Source: Streptomyces sp. CMB-StM0423
GTDB lineage: Bacteria; Actinomycetota; Actinomycetes; Streptomycetales; Streptomycetaceae
Direction of reading: 5' to 3'
Assembly: GCF_002847285.1 (NCBI RefSeq)
Contig: NZ_CP025407.1
Location: 2,420,501 to 2,484,500, forward strand
DNA length: 64,000 nt
The translations under genes and the position numbers were made by a program. Shown here in pieces: positions 1-8,521 of the stretch (positions are counted from its first letter, which is position 1; each line of letters begins with the position of its first letter). Under the pieces are notes generated by a model. It made no database searches. It was not told the DNA's origin and saw only the letters and a list, made by a program, of their open reading frames with translations.

Positions 1-552
1 AGCGTCCTGCCGCTCGCGCTGGCCGGCCTCCTGGTCGGCGGGCTGGTCACCCTGCTGGGGCTGCGGGGCGGTCGCGGGGTGCTCGCCGTGGTGGGCGCGG
101 CCGCGGCCGTCGGCCTCGTCGCCGCCGCGCTCGCGGACAGTTGGCTCGGCGCCCTGGCCGGCGACTGGTGGGCGGAGGCGGGCGCGCTCGGCCTCACGGT
201 CCTCGCGGGCGCCGCGGCGGTCGCGGGCCTCGGCGCGGTGCTCGGCCGGGCCGGGATGGGCCTCGGCAGCCTGCTGGTGATGCTCCTCGGCAACCCGTTC
301 TCGGGCGTCACCTCGGCCCCCGAACTGCTCCCCGAGCCGGCGGGGATGCTCGGCCGGCTGCTGCCCCCGGGCGCGGGCGGCTCCCTGACCCGCTCCGTCG
401 CCCACTTCGACGGCAACGGCGCCGCCGGCCCGCTCACGGTCCTCGCCGGCTGGTCCCTCGCCGGCCTGGCGCTGCTGGCGCTCGGCCCGCTGCTCGCCCG
501 CCGCCGCGCCCCGGAGGCCGCGCGGCCTGCCGCCGAAAGCGTCGCGGTCTAG
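1..552 (+). CDS. C-terminal part of an integral membrane protein (truncated by window start)
   Basis: The frame is open from base 1 and ends at 552, so only the last 183 residues are visible. They form about five hydrophobic segments rich in Leu, Ala and Gly, with a conserved-looking loop around NPFSGVTSAPELLPEP and a short basic tail (ARRRAPEAARP). The pattern resembles the C-terminal half of streptomycete ABC-2 type permease-like membrane proteins, but no catalytic or nucleotide-binding motif is present to prove a transport role. It is on the same strand as the secreted hydrolase that follows 190 bases later. Function beyond being a membrane protein is inference. Confidence 0.6.
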   Translation, partial: SVLPLALAGLLVGGLVTLLGLRGGRGVLAVVGAAAAVGLVAAALADSWLGALAGDWWAEAGALGLTVLAGAAAVAGLGAVLGRAGMGLGSLLVMLLGNPFSGVTSAPELLPEPAGMLGRLLPPGAGGSLTRSVAHFDGNGAAGPLTVLAGWSLAGLALLALGPLLARRRAPEAARPAAESVAV

Positions 553-738
553 CGCCGCCCCCGCACGGAGCCCGTACGGCCCCGGCCAGCAGGCCGGCCG
601 CACGGGCTCGTTGACGTGTACGCGATGTGATCATACGCTCCACGCGTCGGTCCCGGTCGCGCCCGCGACGTGTGGTTTTCCCGGGTGCGCCCAGCCGCCG
701 TCCCCCCACAACTCCGTACCGTCATCCCGGAGGAGCAT

Positions 739-2610
739 GTGAAGAGACGTCACGCGGCCGCCTGGGCCGCCTCCGCACTCGCCGCCGCCCTCGCGGCGAC
801 CGGCGCGCTCGCCGGGCCCGCGACCGCGGCGCCCGAGGCGACCGCGGCCGGCCCCCAGGCCCGTATCGCCACCGCCACCGATCCCGTCACGCACGACGAG
901 AACGACCGCGTGCCCGAGGGCGCGGAATGGACCCAGCACTACTTCCCCTCCGCCGACGACTCCGGCACCGAGCTGCACGCCGACGTGCTGCTGCCCGAAG
1001 GGCTGGAGAAGGGCGAGGAGGTGCCCGTCATCCTGTCCGTCGGGCCGTACTTCGCGCACGCCGGCGCGACCGGCGACGAGGGCTGGTCGCACACCGGACC
1101 CTCCTCGCGGTTCCAGGACTTCACCGAGGGCGCCGACATCTTCGCGGAGGGCTACGCCTTCGTGATGGTCGACCTGCGCGGCTTCGGCGGCTCCACGGGC
1201 TGCCTCGACTGGGCCGGGCCCGGCGAACAGGCCGACGTGAAGGCCGCGATCGACTGGGCCGCCGGCCGGCCGTGGTCGACCGGCGCGGTCGGCATGTACG
1301 GCAAGTCGTACGACGGCGTGACCGGGCTGATCGGCAACAACCTTGACCAGCCGGCCCTGAAGGCCGTCGTGTCGCAGGAGCCGGTCTGGGACATGTACCA
1401 GTACATCTACTCCAACGGCGTGCCGCGCCCCAACGTCACCGGCACCGCCAACGCGTACAACGACATCGCGACCATCCCCCCGCTGGCCGACGACGACCCC
1501 CGCTACGCGGCCAACGCCCGCTGGGAGGAGACCCATCCGGAGTGCCTGACGGAGAACTCCGCCGGCTACCGGATCTCCGACCAGGACAGCAAGCACTGGA
1601 AGTCCCGTGACCTCGCGCGGCAGGCCAAGGGCAGCGACACTCCCCTCTTCGTCACGCAGGGCTTCATCGAGCCCAACACGAAGCCCGAGGAGATGGAGGA
1701 GTACCTGGACAACCACCGCGGCCCCGAGCGCGGTTGGCTCGGCCAGTGGGACCACGTCCGCGGCGGCGACCGCGTGCCCGACGGCCGGCTGGCGATGGGC
1801 CGCGAGGGCTGGTACGACGAGACGCTCTCCTTCTTCGACCAGTATCTGAAGGGCGAGAAGCCGACCGTCCGCTACCCGAAGTACGCCATGGAGGACAACA
1901 GCGGCGACTGGCGCGCGCAGAGCACCTGGCCGGTCGTCGAGCGGCGCGCGAGCATCTCCCTGGGCGGCGGCTCGTACGTCGACGACGGCGGCGCGTCCGC
2001 CCGCGCCGACCTCACCGCCTCCGGCCGCGCGGCGCCCGCCAAGCCGGCGCAGCCGTCCGGCAAGTGGGACATGGAGAACGCGCCAGCGCGCGAGCCGGCC
2101 GCCCCGGACGGGCTGGCCGCCGAGGCCGCGAAGCAGCAGCGGGCGGGCGAGGTCACGTCGAGCTTCTTCGCGTGGTCGAAGCCGCTCCAGCGGGACGTGC
2201 GCGTCACCGGCACCCCGCAGATCGCGCTGAACGCGAAGGGCGCGGGGAACGTCATGATCAAGCTGTACGACGTCGCCCCCGACGGCACCGCCGTGATGTT
2301 CGACGAGCAGGTCTCGCTGCTGGAGCGCGGCCGGTTCACGGTCGACCTGAAGTCGACCGACTGGCGGCTGGCGGCCGGGCACGTACTGGCCGTGGAGATC
2401 GGCACGATCCAGACCGGCTCCTGGCGGGACACCCCGTCCGGCGAGACGATCGAGGTCGGCAACGCCACGCTGAACCTGGCCCTGGACGGTACCGCCGACG
2501 ACGTGGCGACGGGCGGCGAGCGCTCGCCGTACCTCGACACCTATGTGAGCCGGAACACGGTGGCGCTCCCCGCGGGCCCGCCGTCGTTCACCGTTCCCGG
2601 CGTCAGGTAA
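739..2610 (+). CDS. Secreted CocE/NonD-type hydrolase (X-Pro dipeptidyl-peptidase family)
   Basis: A 623-residue serine hydrolase with a cleavable N-terminal signal (KRR, a hydrophobic Ala/Leu stretch, then an Ala-X-Ala site near residue 30). The GTG start at 739 was chosen because GGAGGAG lies just upstream and because it begins exactly at the signal peptide. The alpha/beta-hydrolase domain carries the nucleophile motif GKSYDG with Ser190, followed by a C-terminal beta-sandwich (about residue 430 on) typical of the PepX_C/CocE group. The family cleaves acyl, ester or X-Pro peptide bonds, and the exact substrate cannot be read from the sequence. A strong hairpin terminator follows at 2651-2683, so it looks monocistronic. 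Confidence 0.85.
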   Translation: MKRRHAAAWAASALAAALAATGALAGPATAAPEATAAGPQARIATATDPVTHDENDRVPEGAEWTQHYFPSADDSGTELHADVLLPEGLEKGEEVPVILSVGPYFAHAGATGDEGWSHTGPSSRFQDFTEGADIFAEGYAFVMVDLRGFGGSTGCLDWAGPGEQADVKAAIDWAAGRPWSTGAVGMYGKSYDGVTGLIGNNLDQPALKAVVSQEPVWDMYQYIYSNGVPRPNVTGTANAYNDIATIPPLADDDPRYAANARWEETHPECLTENSAGYRISDQDSKHWKSRDLARQAKGSDTPLFVTQGFIEPNTKPEEMEEYLDNHRGPERGWLGQWDHVRGGDRVPDGRLAMGREGWYDETLSFFDQYLKGEKPTVRYPKYAMEDNSGDWRAQSTWPVVERRASISLGGGSYVDDGGASARADLTASGRAAPAKPAQPSGKWDMENAPAREPAAPDGLAAEAAKQQRAGEVTSSFFAWSKPLQRDVRVTGTPQIALNAKGAGNVMIKLYDVAPDGTAVMFDEQVSLLERGRFTVDLKSTDWRLAAGHVLAVEIGTIQTGSWRDTPSGETIEVGNATLNLALDGTADDVATGGERSPYLDTYVSRNTVALPAGPPSFTVPGVR

Positions 2611-2650
2611 CGCCGGCGAAACGCTGATCAAGGCGTCACCAGCAGGTCCG

Positions 2651-2683
2651 CCGCCCGGAAGCCGACAGTGGGCTTCCGGGCGG
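2651..2683 (+). terminator. Hairpin terminator after the CocE-type hydrolase
   Basis: A perfect 13-bp inverted repeat (arms 2651-2663 and 2671-2683, CCGCCCGGAAGCC and its complement) with a 7-base loop, 40 bases after the stop codon. No T-run, as is common for streptomycete terminators. Confidence 0.7.
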
Positions 2684-2774
2684 CGCACGCGTTCGAGGCG
2701 GGTACGAGTCGCGCCCGAGCACGGGGTCCGGGCCCGGCCGGAGGGCCCGTTTCTGACGGTCTATCGTGTACGGC

Positions 2775-3707
2775 ATGTCCGTGCCCGAGCTCATCCGCAT
2801 CGTCTCGCGCGACTCCCCCATGGCCCTCGCCCAGGTCGAGCGCGTCCGCACCGGGCTGGCCGCCAGGCACCCCGGCATCCGCACCGCGGTGGTGCCGGTG
2901 AAGACCACCGGCGACAAGTGGCTGGGCGACCTGTCCGAGGTGGACGGCAAGGGCGCGTTCACCAAGGAGGTCGACGCCGCGCTGGTCACCGGGGAGGCCG
3001 ACCTGGCGGTGCACTGCGTCAAGGACGTGCCCGCGGACCGGCCGCTGCCGGCCGGGACGACGTTCGCCGCGTTCCTGCGCCGCGACGACATCCGCGACGC
3101 GCTGGTCCACCCCGGCGGGCTGGGGCTCGACGACCTGCCCGCCGGCACCCGGATCGGCACGTCGTCCGTACGCCGGATCGCCCAGCTCTCCGCCGCGTAC
3201 CCGCACCTGGAGTGTGTGCCGTTCCGCGGCAACGCGAACCGCAGGCTGGCGAAGCTGTACGCCGGGGAGGTCGACGCGCTGCTGCTGGCCGTGGCCGGCC
3301 TGGAGCGCATCGACCGCGCCGACGTCATCACCGAGGTGCTGCCGGTGGAGACGATGTGCCCGCCGCTGGGCGCCGGGATCCTGGCCCTCCAGTGCCGCGA
3401 GGACGACACGGCGACCATCGACGTCGTCAGCGACCTCAACCACCCGGAGACGTACCGCGAGGCGATGGCCGAGCGGATGTTCCTGCACGTGCTCCAGGGC
3501 CACTGCAACAGCCCCATCGCCGGCTTCGCCACCGCGGCGCCGGACGAACTGTGGCTGCGCGGCCGGGTGTTCAGCCCCGACGGCAAGACGGTGCTCGACG
3601 CCCGCGAGTCCGCGGGCCGGCTCACCCCGCCCGACCTCGGCACGTCCGTCGCGCTCGCGCTGCTGCGGCAGGGCGCGCGGGAGCTGATCGACGGCATCGC
3701 GCACTGA
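2775..3707 (+). CDS. hemC: Hydroxymethylbilane synthase (porphobilinogen deaminase)
   Basis: A 310-residue enzyme of tetrapyrrole biosynthesis that joins four porphobilinogen units into hydroxymethylbilane. Visible family signatures are [10 protein letters not shown] near the N-terminus, KGAFTKEVD, the [10 protein letters not shown] loop, GTSSVRR and [10 protein letters not shown]. The dipyrromethane-cofactor cysteine lies in [11 protein letters not shown], a departure from the usual GGC-x-x-P-x-G. It stands alone without hemA, hemB or hemD, so it may be an accessory copy rather than the housekeeping gene. The ATG at 2775 is preferred over an in-frame GTG nine bases upstream because the family begins near this point; no clear ribosome site decides between them. 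Confidence 0.85.
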   Translation: MSVPELIRIVSRDSPMALAQVERVRTGLAARHPGIRTAVVPVKTTGDKWLGDLSEVDGKGAFTKEVDAALVTGEADLAVHCVKDVPADRPLPAGTTFAAFLRRDDIRDALVHPGGLGLDDLPAGTRIGTSSVRRIAQLSAAYPHLECVPFRGNANRRLAKLYAGEVDALLLAVAGLERIDRADVITEVLPVETMCPPLGAGILALQCREDDTATIDVVSDLNHPETYREAMAERMFLHVLQGHCNSPIAGFATAAPDELWLRGRVFSPDGKTVLDARESAGRLTPPDLGTSVALALLRQGARELIDGIAH

Positions 3708-3727
3708 CGCGGGCGGGCGTCGGGCCG

Positions 3728-5347
3728 TTACAGGCCCACGTCCGGCGCCCGGTACTCCGGCGGCCTGCGGACCGCGGTCGCGCGCTCGTACGCGTACGCC
3801 AGCCGCAGCAGCGTCGGTTCGCTCCACGCCGTCCCCATGAACGTCAGCCCGACCGGCAGCCCGAACGCGAACCCCGCCGGCACGCTCACCGCCGGATACC
3901 CGGCGAGCGCCGCGGGGGTCGAGGAGCCGCCGCCGTACGTGTCGCCGCGGATCAGGTCGATCTTGGCCGGCGGGCCGCTGGTGGGCATCACGAGCGCGTC
4001 GAGGCGGTGCCGGCGCAGCACCGCGTCGATCCCCTCGGCGCGCGCCAGCCGGTGGTTGACGCCCAGTGCCTCCCGGTACTCCGCCTCGCCGTACTCCAGC
4101 CGGTGCACCGTCTCCAGACCGTCCTGCCGGACGTAGCGCAGCTCGCGGTCGGCATTCTCGCGGTTGAACTCGATCAGTTCGGCGAGGCTGCGCGGGACGT
4201 CGCCGGCGGCGCCGGCCAGATAGGCGTTGATCCCGCGCTTGAACTCGTAGACCTGGACGACGACCTGGCCCGGCAGGTCGTCGAGCTGCCCGGCGGTGGG
4301 GATGTCGGCGGGGTCGACCACGGTGGCACCGGCCGCGCGCAGTGCGGCGATCGCCTGCTCCGCGATCTCGTCGGCGTGGTGGCTGTAGCCGAAGTAGACG
4401 TCGCGCGCCACCCCGATCCGCGCGCCGCGCAGCCCGCCGGGGTCGAGGAAGCGGGTGTAGTCGCGGTGCTGGTGGCCGCGGCTCGCCTCGGTCGCGGGGT
4501 CGCGCGGGTCGACGCCGACGAGGGTGCCGAGCAGGATCGCGGCATCCCGTACGGTACGGGCCATCGGGCCGACGCTGTCCTGGCTCGGCACCCCGGGGAT
4601 CATCCCGCCGCGGCCGACGAGCCCGACGGTCGGCTTGACGCCGACGAGGCAGTTGGCGGACGACGGATCGAGGATCGAGCCGTTCGTCTCGGTGCCGATG
4701 CCGGCGACGCACAGGTTGGCGGCCACGGCGGCGCCCGTGCCGGAGCTGGACTCGTGGGGCGAGCGGTCCAGCTTGTACGGGTTGGCGGTCTGCCCGCCGC
4801 GGGCGCTCCAGCCGGCGTGGTGGGTCAGGGACATGCCGCCGGCCCACTCGCTGAGGTTGGTCTTGCCGAGGATGACGGCGCCGGCGGCGCGCAGCCGGGC
4901 CGCGACGGCGGAGTCCGCCCGGACCCGCATCCCTTCCAGGGCGTAGGAACCGGCGGTGGTGTGCATCCGGTCGGCGGTCTCGAACATGTCCTTGAGCAGC
5001 ACGGGCATGCCGTGCAGCGGGCCGCGGGGCCGCCGTTCGCCGTCGAGCTTCCGCGCCTCGCGCAGCGCGTCGGGGTTGACCTCGATGACCGAGCGGAGGA
5101 GGGGGTCGATGCGCTCGATCCGCTCCAGGTAGTGGCGGGTGAGCCGGACGGCGTCGAGCCGCCCGTCGGCCATGCGGCGGCGCAGTTCGGCGATGTCCAG
5201 CTCGTCGAAGTCGTCCGGGGCGTCCGGGGCCTGGCCGCCGCCGGTCCCGGCGTGGGCCGGGGTGGCGCCCAGCACGGGCGCGGCGGCAGCGGCGGAGCCG
5301 AGGGCGAGCAGGGAGCGGCGCGAGGGGCGCGGCGCGGGAGTTCTCAT
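3728..5347 (-). CDS. Tat-exported amidase (amidase signature family)
   Basis: A 539-residue amidase-signature enzyme. The N-terminus SRRSLLALG followed by an Ala-rich stretch is a twin-arginine signal, so the enzyme probably acts outside the membrane. The catalytic Ser-Ser-Lys architecture is visible: Lys in LLKDMFETAD, the Ser-rich loop ESSSGTGAAVA, and GTETNGSILDPSS carrying the nucleophile, then GVKPTVGLVGRGG. The family hydrolyses carboxamides, and the substrate is unknown. The start at 5347 is chosen because it begins the Tat signal; longer in-frame starts would precede it with a non-signal sequence. It converges with hemC, separated by only 20 bases. Confidence 0.85.
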   Translation of the reverse strand: MRTPAPRPSRRSLLALGSAAAAAPVLGATPAHAGTGGGQAPDAPDDFDELDIAELRRRMADGRLDAVRLTRHYLERIERIDPLLRSVIEVNPDALREARKLDGERRPRGPLHGMPVLLKDMFETADRMHTTAGSYALEGMRVRADSAVAARLRAAGAVILGKTNLSEWAGGMSLTHHAGWSARGGQTANPYKLDRSPHESSSGTGAAVAANLCVAGIGTETNGSILDPSSANCLVGVKPTVGLVGRGGMIPGVPSQDSVGPMARTVRDAAILLGTLVGVDPRDPATEASRGHQHRDYTRFLDPGGLRGARIGVARDVYFGYSHHADEIAEQAIAALRAAGATVVDPADIPTAGQLDDLPGQVVVQVYEFKRGINAYLAGAAGDVPRSLAELIEFNRENADRELRYVRQDGLETVHRLEYGEAEYREALGVNHRLARAEGIDAVLRRHRLDALVMPTSGPPAKIDLIRGDTYGGGSSTPAALAGYPAVSVPAGFAFGLPVGLTFMGTAWSEPTLLRLAYAYERATAVRRPPEYRAPDVGL

Positions 5348-5507
5348 ACGCCGGAACGCTAGGGCGGCGGCGCCGCCGGTTCCCTCCGGCTGCCACCCCC
5401 TTAGCCGCGGGCGCCATCCCCCGGCCCGCACCTGGGGCTAGCCGGAGTCCCCGACTTCCGTACTGCGGCGGGGAGTTCGGCTCCGCCCCGACGGCCGGCG
5501 CGGGCCC

Positions 5508-5547
5508 GGGGGCCCGCCGTGCGCTCCTGCGTACGGCGGCGGCCCCC
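5508..5547 (-). terminator. Probable terminator after the propeller lipoprotein
   Basis: A GC-rich imperfect inverted repeat (GGGGGCC..CGCCGTGCGC against GCGTACGGCG..GGCCCCC) directly downstream of the minus-strand lipoprotein gene. The stem needs one bulge and a G-U pair, so confidence is modest. Confidence 0.45.
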
Positions 5548-5557
5548 GCCCGGCGCG

Positions 5558-6835
5558 CTACCGCCGGTACGCCTCGATCTGCAGCGCCTCCTCGCCGACC
5601 TCGGGTTCGGCGAGCACGTACAGCACGCCGCCGTCGTCGCTGCTGGCCACCGCCTGCGCGGAGCCCGCGTTCTCCGGCAGCATGCCCGCGGTCGACGGCT
5701 CGCCGCCCTTCCGCGCGTCCCACAGCGCCAGGTACTCGCCCATGGCGTTCTCGCCCTCGATCATGCCGTCGCGGAGCGCGACCAGTTCGCCGCCCGAACC
5801 GCTGCCCGGGGCCAGCGGGTGCGGAGCGAAGTCGAACTCCTTCTTCCACAGCTCCTTGCCGGTGGTCAGATCGATGCCCACGTAGTCGTTGGTGGCGTCG
5901 TCGTAGCTGGTGACCAGCACCGAGTCCCGGATGGTGAAGTCCCCCGGGTCGAGGTGGAGATACCCGTCGGGCCGCTTCAGCGGCAGGTCGGTCAGCACCT
6001 TGCCGTCCTCGCCGAACGACACCAGCCGCTCCTGCGTGGCGACCGTCAGCGGCTCGTCGGTGAGGATCTCGACCCGGGCGGGCTGGTCCTCGTCGGTGAA
6101 GTCCGCCGCGGTCCACAGCTCTTCGCCGCTTACCGCGTCGTATCCGGCGATGTGGTTCTCGGCGCCGGTCAGGTCGGGGCAGTCCACGACGGCGACCAGG
6201 TACTTGGCGCTGTGCCGCCAGTCGACGTAGAAGTCGTCGCACTGCTCGCCCACCGTCACCTCGGGGGTGGGCAGTTCCTCGCCGTCGAGTGAGAAGCGGT
6301 GCAGGCCGTCCTCGATCAGCTCGACGGTGACCGCCTCCTCGCCGACGCTGACGGGTATGACGTCGGCGCTCGGGTACGCGCTGTCGCCGGAGGTCAGGTC
6401 CTTGCTCCAGAGCAGCTCGCCGCTCTTGGTGTCGACCACCGCGAGCACCGCGCAGGAGTCGTCGCCGGCCTTCGCGTCCGCCGGGCCGAACAGCACCGCG
6501 CCGACGCCGTCGGCGTTCACGGTCGGCGAGGCGGCGCAGGGCTGTCCCGCGCCCTCCGGCGGCGCCAGTTCCCAGGCGGCCTTGCCGGTCTTGGCGTTGT
6601 GTCCTGTGACCCCTTCGGTGCTGATGCCGACGACTTGGTCACCGGTGACCCACAGCGGCGGCAGCCACACGTCCTTCGGTTCGTGCGCCACGGCCGGCGT
6701 CTTCCACTCCTCCGCCAGCGGGGCCCCGCCGTCGGCGGCGTCGCTCCCCTCGTCGCCGTCGTCCCCGCAGCCCGCGGCCAGCAGCACCGCGGCCATCGTG
6801 GCCAGTAACGCCCACTTCTTTGTGTTCGCACCCAT
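5558..6835 (-). CDS. PQQ-like beta-propeller lipoprotein
   Basis: A 425-residue exported lipoprotein. The first 23 residues form a lipoprotein signal ending in the lipobox LLAAGC, followed by an acidic Asp/Gly/Glu linker. The rest consists of repeated WxxxL-type blades with the tell-tale phrases TGKAAWELAPP, SGELLWSKDL, SGEELWTAADF and TGKELWKKEF. These are the recurring TGK-x-x-W blade ends of the PQQ/YfgL-like propeller fold. No quinoprotein active site is evident, so it is more likely a binding or scaffold protein at the membrane surface. It is a single gene; its own upstream region and that of the LuxR gene share 6836-7155. Confidence 0.8.
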   Translation of the reverse strand: MGANTKKWALLATMAAVLLAAGCGDDGDEGSDAADGGAPLAEEWKTPAVAHEPKDVWLPPLWVTGDQVVGISTEGVTGHNAKTGKAAWELAPPEGAGQPCAASPTVNADGVGAVLFGPADAKAGDDSCAVLAVVDTKSGELLWSKDLTSGDSAYPSADVIPVSVGEEAVTVELIEDGLHRFSLDGEELPTPEVTVGEQCDDFYVDWRHSAKYLVAVVDCPDLTGAENHIAGYDAVSGEELWTAADFTDEDQPARVEILTDEPLTVATQERLVSFGEDGKVLTDLPLKRPDGYLHLDPGDFTIRDSVLVTSYDDATNDYVGIDLTTGKELWKKEFDFAPHPLAPGSGSGGELVALRDGMIEGENAMGEYLALWDARKGGEPSTAGMLPENAGSAQAVASSDDGGVLYVLAEPEVGEEALQIEAYRR

Positions 6836-7155
6836 ACAGTCGCTTGTGTCCTTGTCTTCTTGTCGTGATCGACTCAGCTTCTTCGGACGCGACCGCGGAC
6901 AGGATGGTTCCGCTACGGGTGGGGCGGAAGTCGGCCACGATACAGGGCTGTTTTCCCCACAAGCGGGCCCCGCGGGCCGGGCGGGCGGTGCCGTCGCGCC
7001 CGTTCAGGGCCGGGTGGACGGCTGTGGAAACGGGCCGAACCGGGCACGATCCGCCGGGTCCCACGCGCGGGTCACCCACGGGTAGGGCGGTAGCTTGCGA
7101 ATTGACCAGTCGGGTTGACTGCGCGACCGTTTCCGTATCAGTGAGGTGAGTTCGC
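6836..7155. promoter_or_regulatory. Divergent intergenic region (lipoprotein / LuxR regulator)
   Basis: This 320-base gap between divergent genes holds no convincing ORF. Close to the LuxR gene are two TTGAC boxes (TTGACC at about 7101, TTGACT at about 7113) that could serve as -35 elements. A GTGAGGTGAG stretch at about 7140-7149 is the probable ribosome site for the GTG start at 7156. Promoter assignment is inference. Confidence 0.4.
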
Positions 7156-7881
7156 GTGCTTTCCATTGGGATCGTGACGCCTGACCGCCGGCACCTGTCG
7201 CACGTGCTCGGGCTCGCACTCGACAGATTCCACATCGACATCGTGCTGAGCAGCACCGTGGTGGCCGACGCCGTCTCGCGCCCCGAGGCCGGGCGGGTGG
7301 ACGTCTGGCTGGCGCGGCCGGCCGCGGCCATGGGGGAGTCCGTACGGGAGTTCCGGCGGCTGGTGCCGCCGCGGGGGACCGCCGAGTACGGGGCAGAAGA
7401 CGGCGGCGCCGGGACAGGTGCCGGGGCGGGCGGGGGCGTGGGCCGGCCGCGGCCGCTGGCCGTCGTGTGCGGGGGTGAGGAGAGCCAGGTGGCGCAGGCG
7501 CTGGCGCTGGGCGCGTCGGCCGTGATGCTGCCGGACGACTCGGTGTTCGACACCGCGGCCGGCCTGTACGCGGCCGCGTCCCGGGACCTGTTCGTCTCGC
7601 CGCGGCTGCTGCGCCGGGTGTCGCGGCGGCTGAGCGACGTGCTCAGCGGGCCGCTGACCGTCGGCGTGGACGTGCTGACCGAGCGGGAGCAGCGGGTGCT
7701 GAGCCTGATGTCCGCGGGCATGTCCAACGGGGCCATCGCCCGCTCGTTGTGCATCAGCCCCGCCACGGTGTCCACGCACGTGGGGCACATCCTGCGCAAG
7801 CTGGGCGCCGGGAACCGTACGCAGGCGGTGATCGCCGCGCTGCAGCAGTCGCTGATCGCGCACCCGGCGCACCGCGCCTGA
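7156..7881 (+). CDS. LuxR/NarL-type transcriptional regulator
   Basis: A 241-residue regulator. The C-terminal 65 residues form a clear LuxR helix-turn-helix (LTEREQRVLSLMSAGMSNGAIARSL, then SPATVSTHVGHILRKL). The N-terminal part is shaped like a response-regulator receiver (IGIVTPDRRHLSHVLG) but lacks a convincing acidic pocket with a phosphorylatable Asp, and it contains a Gly/Ala-rich insertion around residues 80-95. It may therefore be a pseudo-receiver that does not depend on a kinase. No sensor kinase is adjacent. The stop codon lies inside an 18-bp perfect inverted repeat that also works as a terminator. Confidence 0.8.
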   Translation: MLSIGIVTPDRRHLSHVLGLALDRFHIDIVLSSTVVADAVSRPEAGRVDVWLARPAAAMGESVREFRRLVPPRGTAEYGAEDGGAGTGAGAGGGVGRPRPLAVVCGGEESQVAQALALGASAVMLPDDSVFDTAAGLYAAASRDLFVSPRLLRRVSRRLSDVLSGPLTVGVDVLTEREQRVLSLMSAGMSNGAIARSLCISPATVSTHVGHILRKLGAGNRTQAVIAALQQSLIAHPAHRA

Positions 7882-7904
7882 GGGAGGGCGCGGTGCGCCG
7901 GGTG
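7861..7904. terminator. Bidirectional terminator overlapping the LuxR stop codon
   Basis: A perfect 18-bp inverted repeat (arms 7861-7878 and 7887-7904) with an 8-base loop. It begins inside the last codons of the LuxR gene and separates it from the convergent gene ending at 7953, so it can end transcription in both directions. Confidence 0.75.
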
Positions 7905-7952
7905 CGGAGGCGGCCGCGTACGCGGGTGACGCATGCGGGTCGCGTACGGCCG

Positions 7953-8510
7953 TCAGGTGCGGACCTTCTCCGGCAGTTCGTGGAAGTCGGACGCGAAGAG
8001 CGTGCGCGGCTCCTCCTCCTCGTCGAAGCCGCCGGAGGACACCACGAGGAACTGCACCTGCCGGGAGCCCGGCGGGTGCGGGCAGTGGTGCGTGACGAAG
8101 GTGAGCAGCGCCAGATAGGGGATGGTCAACTGCAGTACCTCGATGCGCTTCTCGTCCAGCGCGAGCTGCGTCAGCTCCGAGACGGTGTCGGGCAGCAGCT
8201 TCTCCACCCGCCGCCCGGGGTGCCAGAGCATGTGCCGGATCGTGCGCCGCTCCAGCATCGGGTACTCGGACCACTGGGTGGTGCCGCCGTCCGCCAGCCG
8301 CTCGCGCTTGAGGACGTGGATGTCGGAGCGGCCGGGGTTGGGGGCGAAGAACGTGGTGACGGGGATCGCCGTGTTGATGGGGTCGATGCGGGTGAGGAAC
8401 TTCGGGGTCCTGCGGAACTGCTTGGCCGCGGTGAGCCCCAGCCAGGAGGCGAGGACGCCGTAGAGCCCGTAGCGGGCGGCGGCCCGCGGGAGTGCGGTGG
8501 AGGTGGTCAT
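7953..8510 (-). CDS. Uncharacterised 185-residue protein of the membrane-hydrolase operon
   Basis: A small protein of unknown function. The N-terminus has one moderately hydrophobic segment (ARYGLYGVLASWLGLTAA) followed by a basic stretch, so it may be membrane-anchored. The remainder is soluble, with conserved-looking phrases NTAIPVTTFFAPNPGRSDIHVLKRERLADGG, split here by the eye only, and an acidic FDEEEEPRTLFASDF near the C-terminus. I recognise no catalytic motif. It begins 11 bases after the fused membrane/hydrolase gene, so the two are almost certainly co-transcribed and probably work together. The start ATG at 8510 is the first in-frame ATG after the upstream stop. Confidence 0.7.
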   Translation of the reverse strand: MTTSTALPRAAARYGLYGVLASWLGLTAAKQFRRTPKFLTRIDPINTAIPVTTFFAPNPGRSDIHVLKRERLADGGTTQWSEYPMLERRTIRHMLWHPGRRVEKLLPDTVSELTQLALDEKRIEVLQLTIPYLALLTFVTHHCPHPPGSRQVQFLVVSSGGFDEEEEPRTLFASDFHELPEKVRT

Positions 8511-8521
8511 GTGCGGTCTCC

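Noticed and set aside
631..6242. Long minus- and plus-strand frames spanning several genes at the left end
   Set aside because: They cross gene boundaries, have compositions typical of shadow frames and contradict the conserved domains read on the chosen strands.
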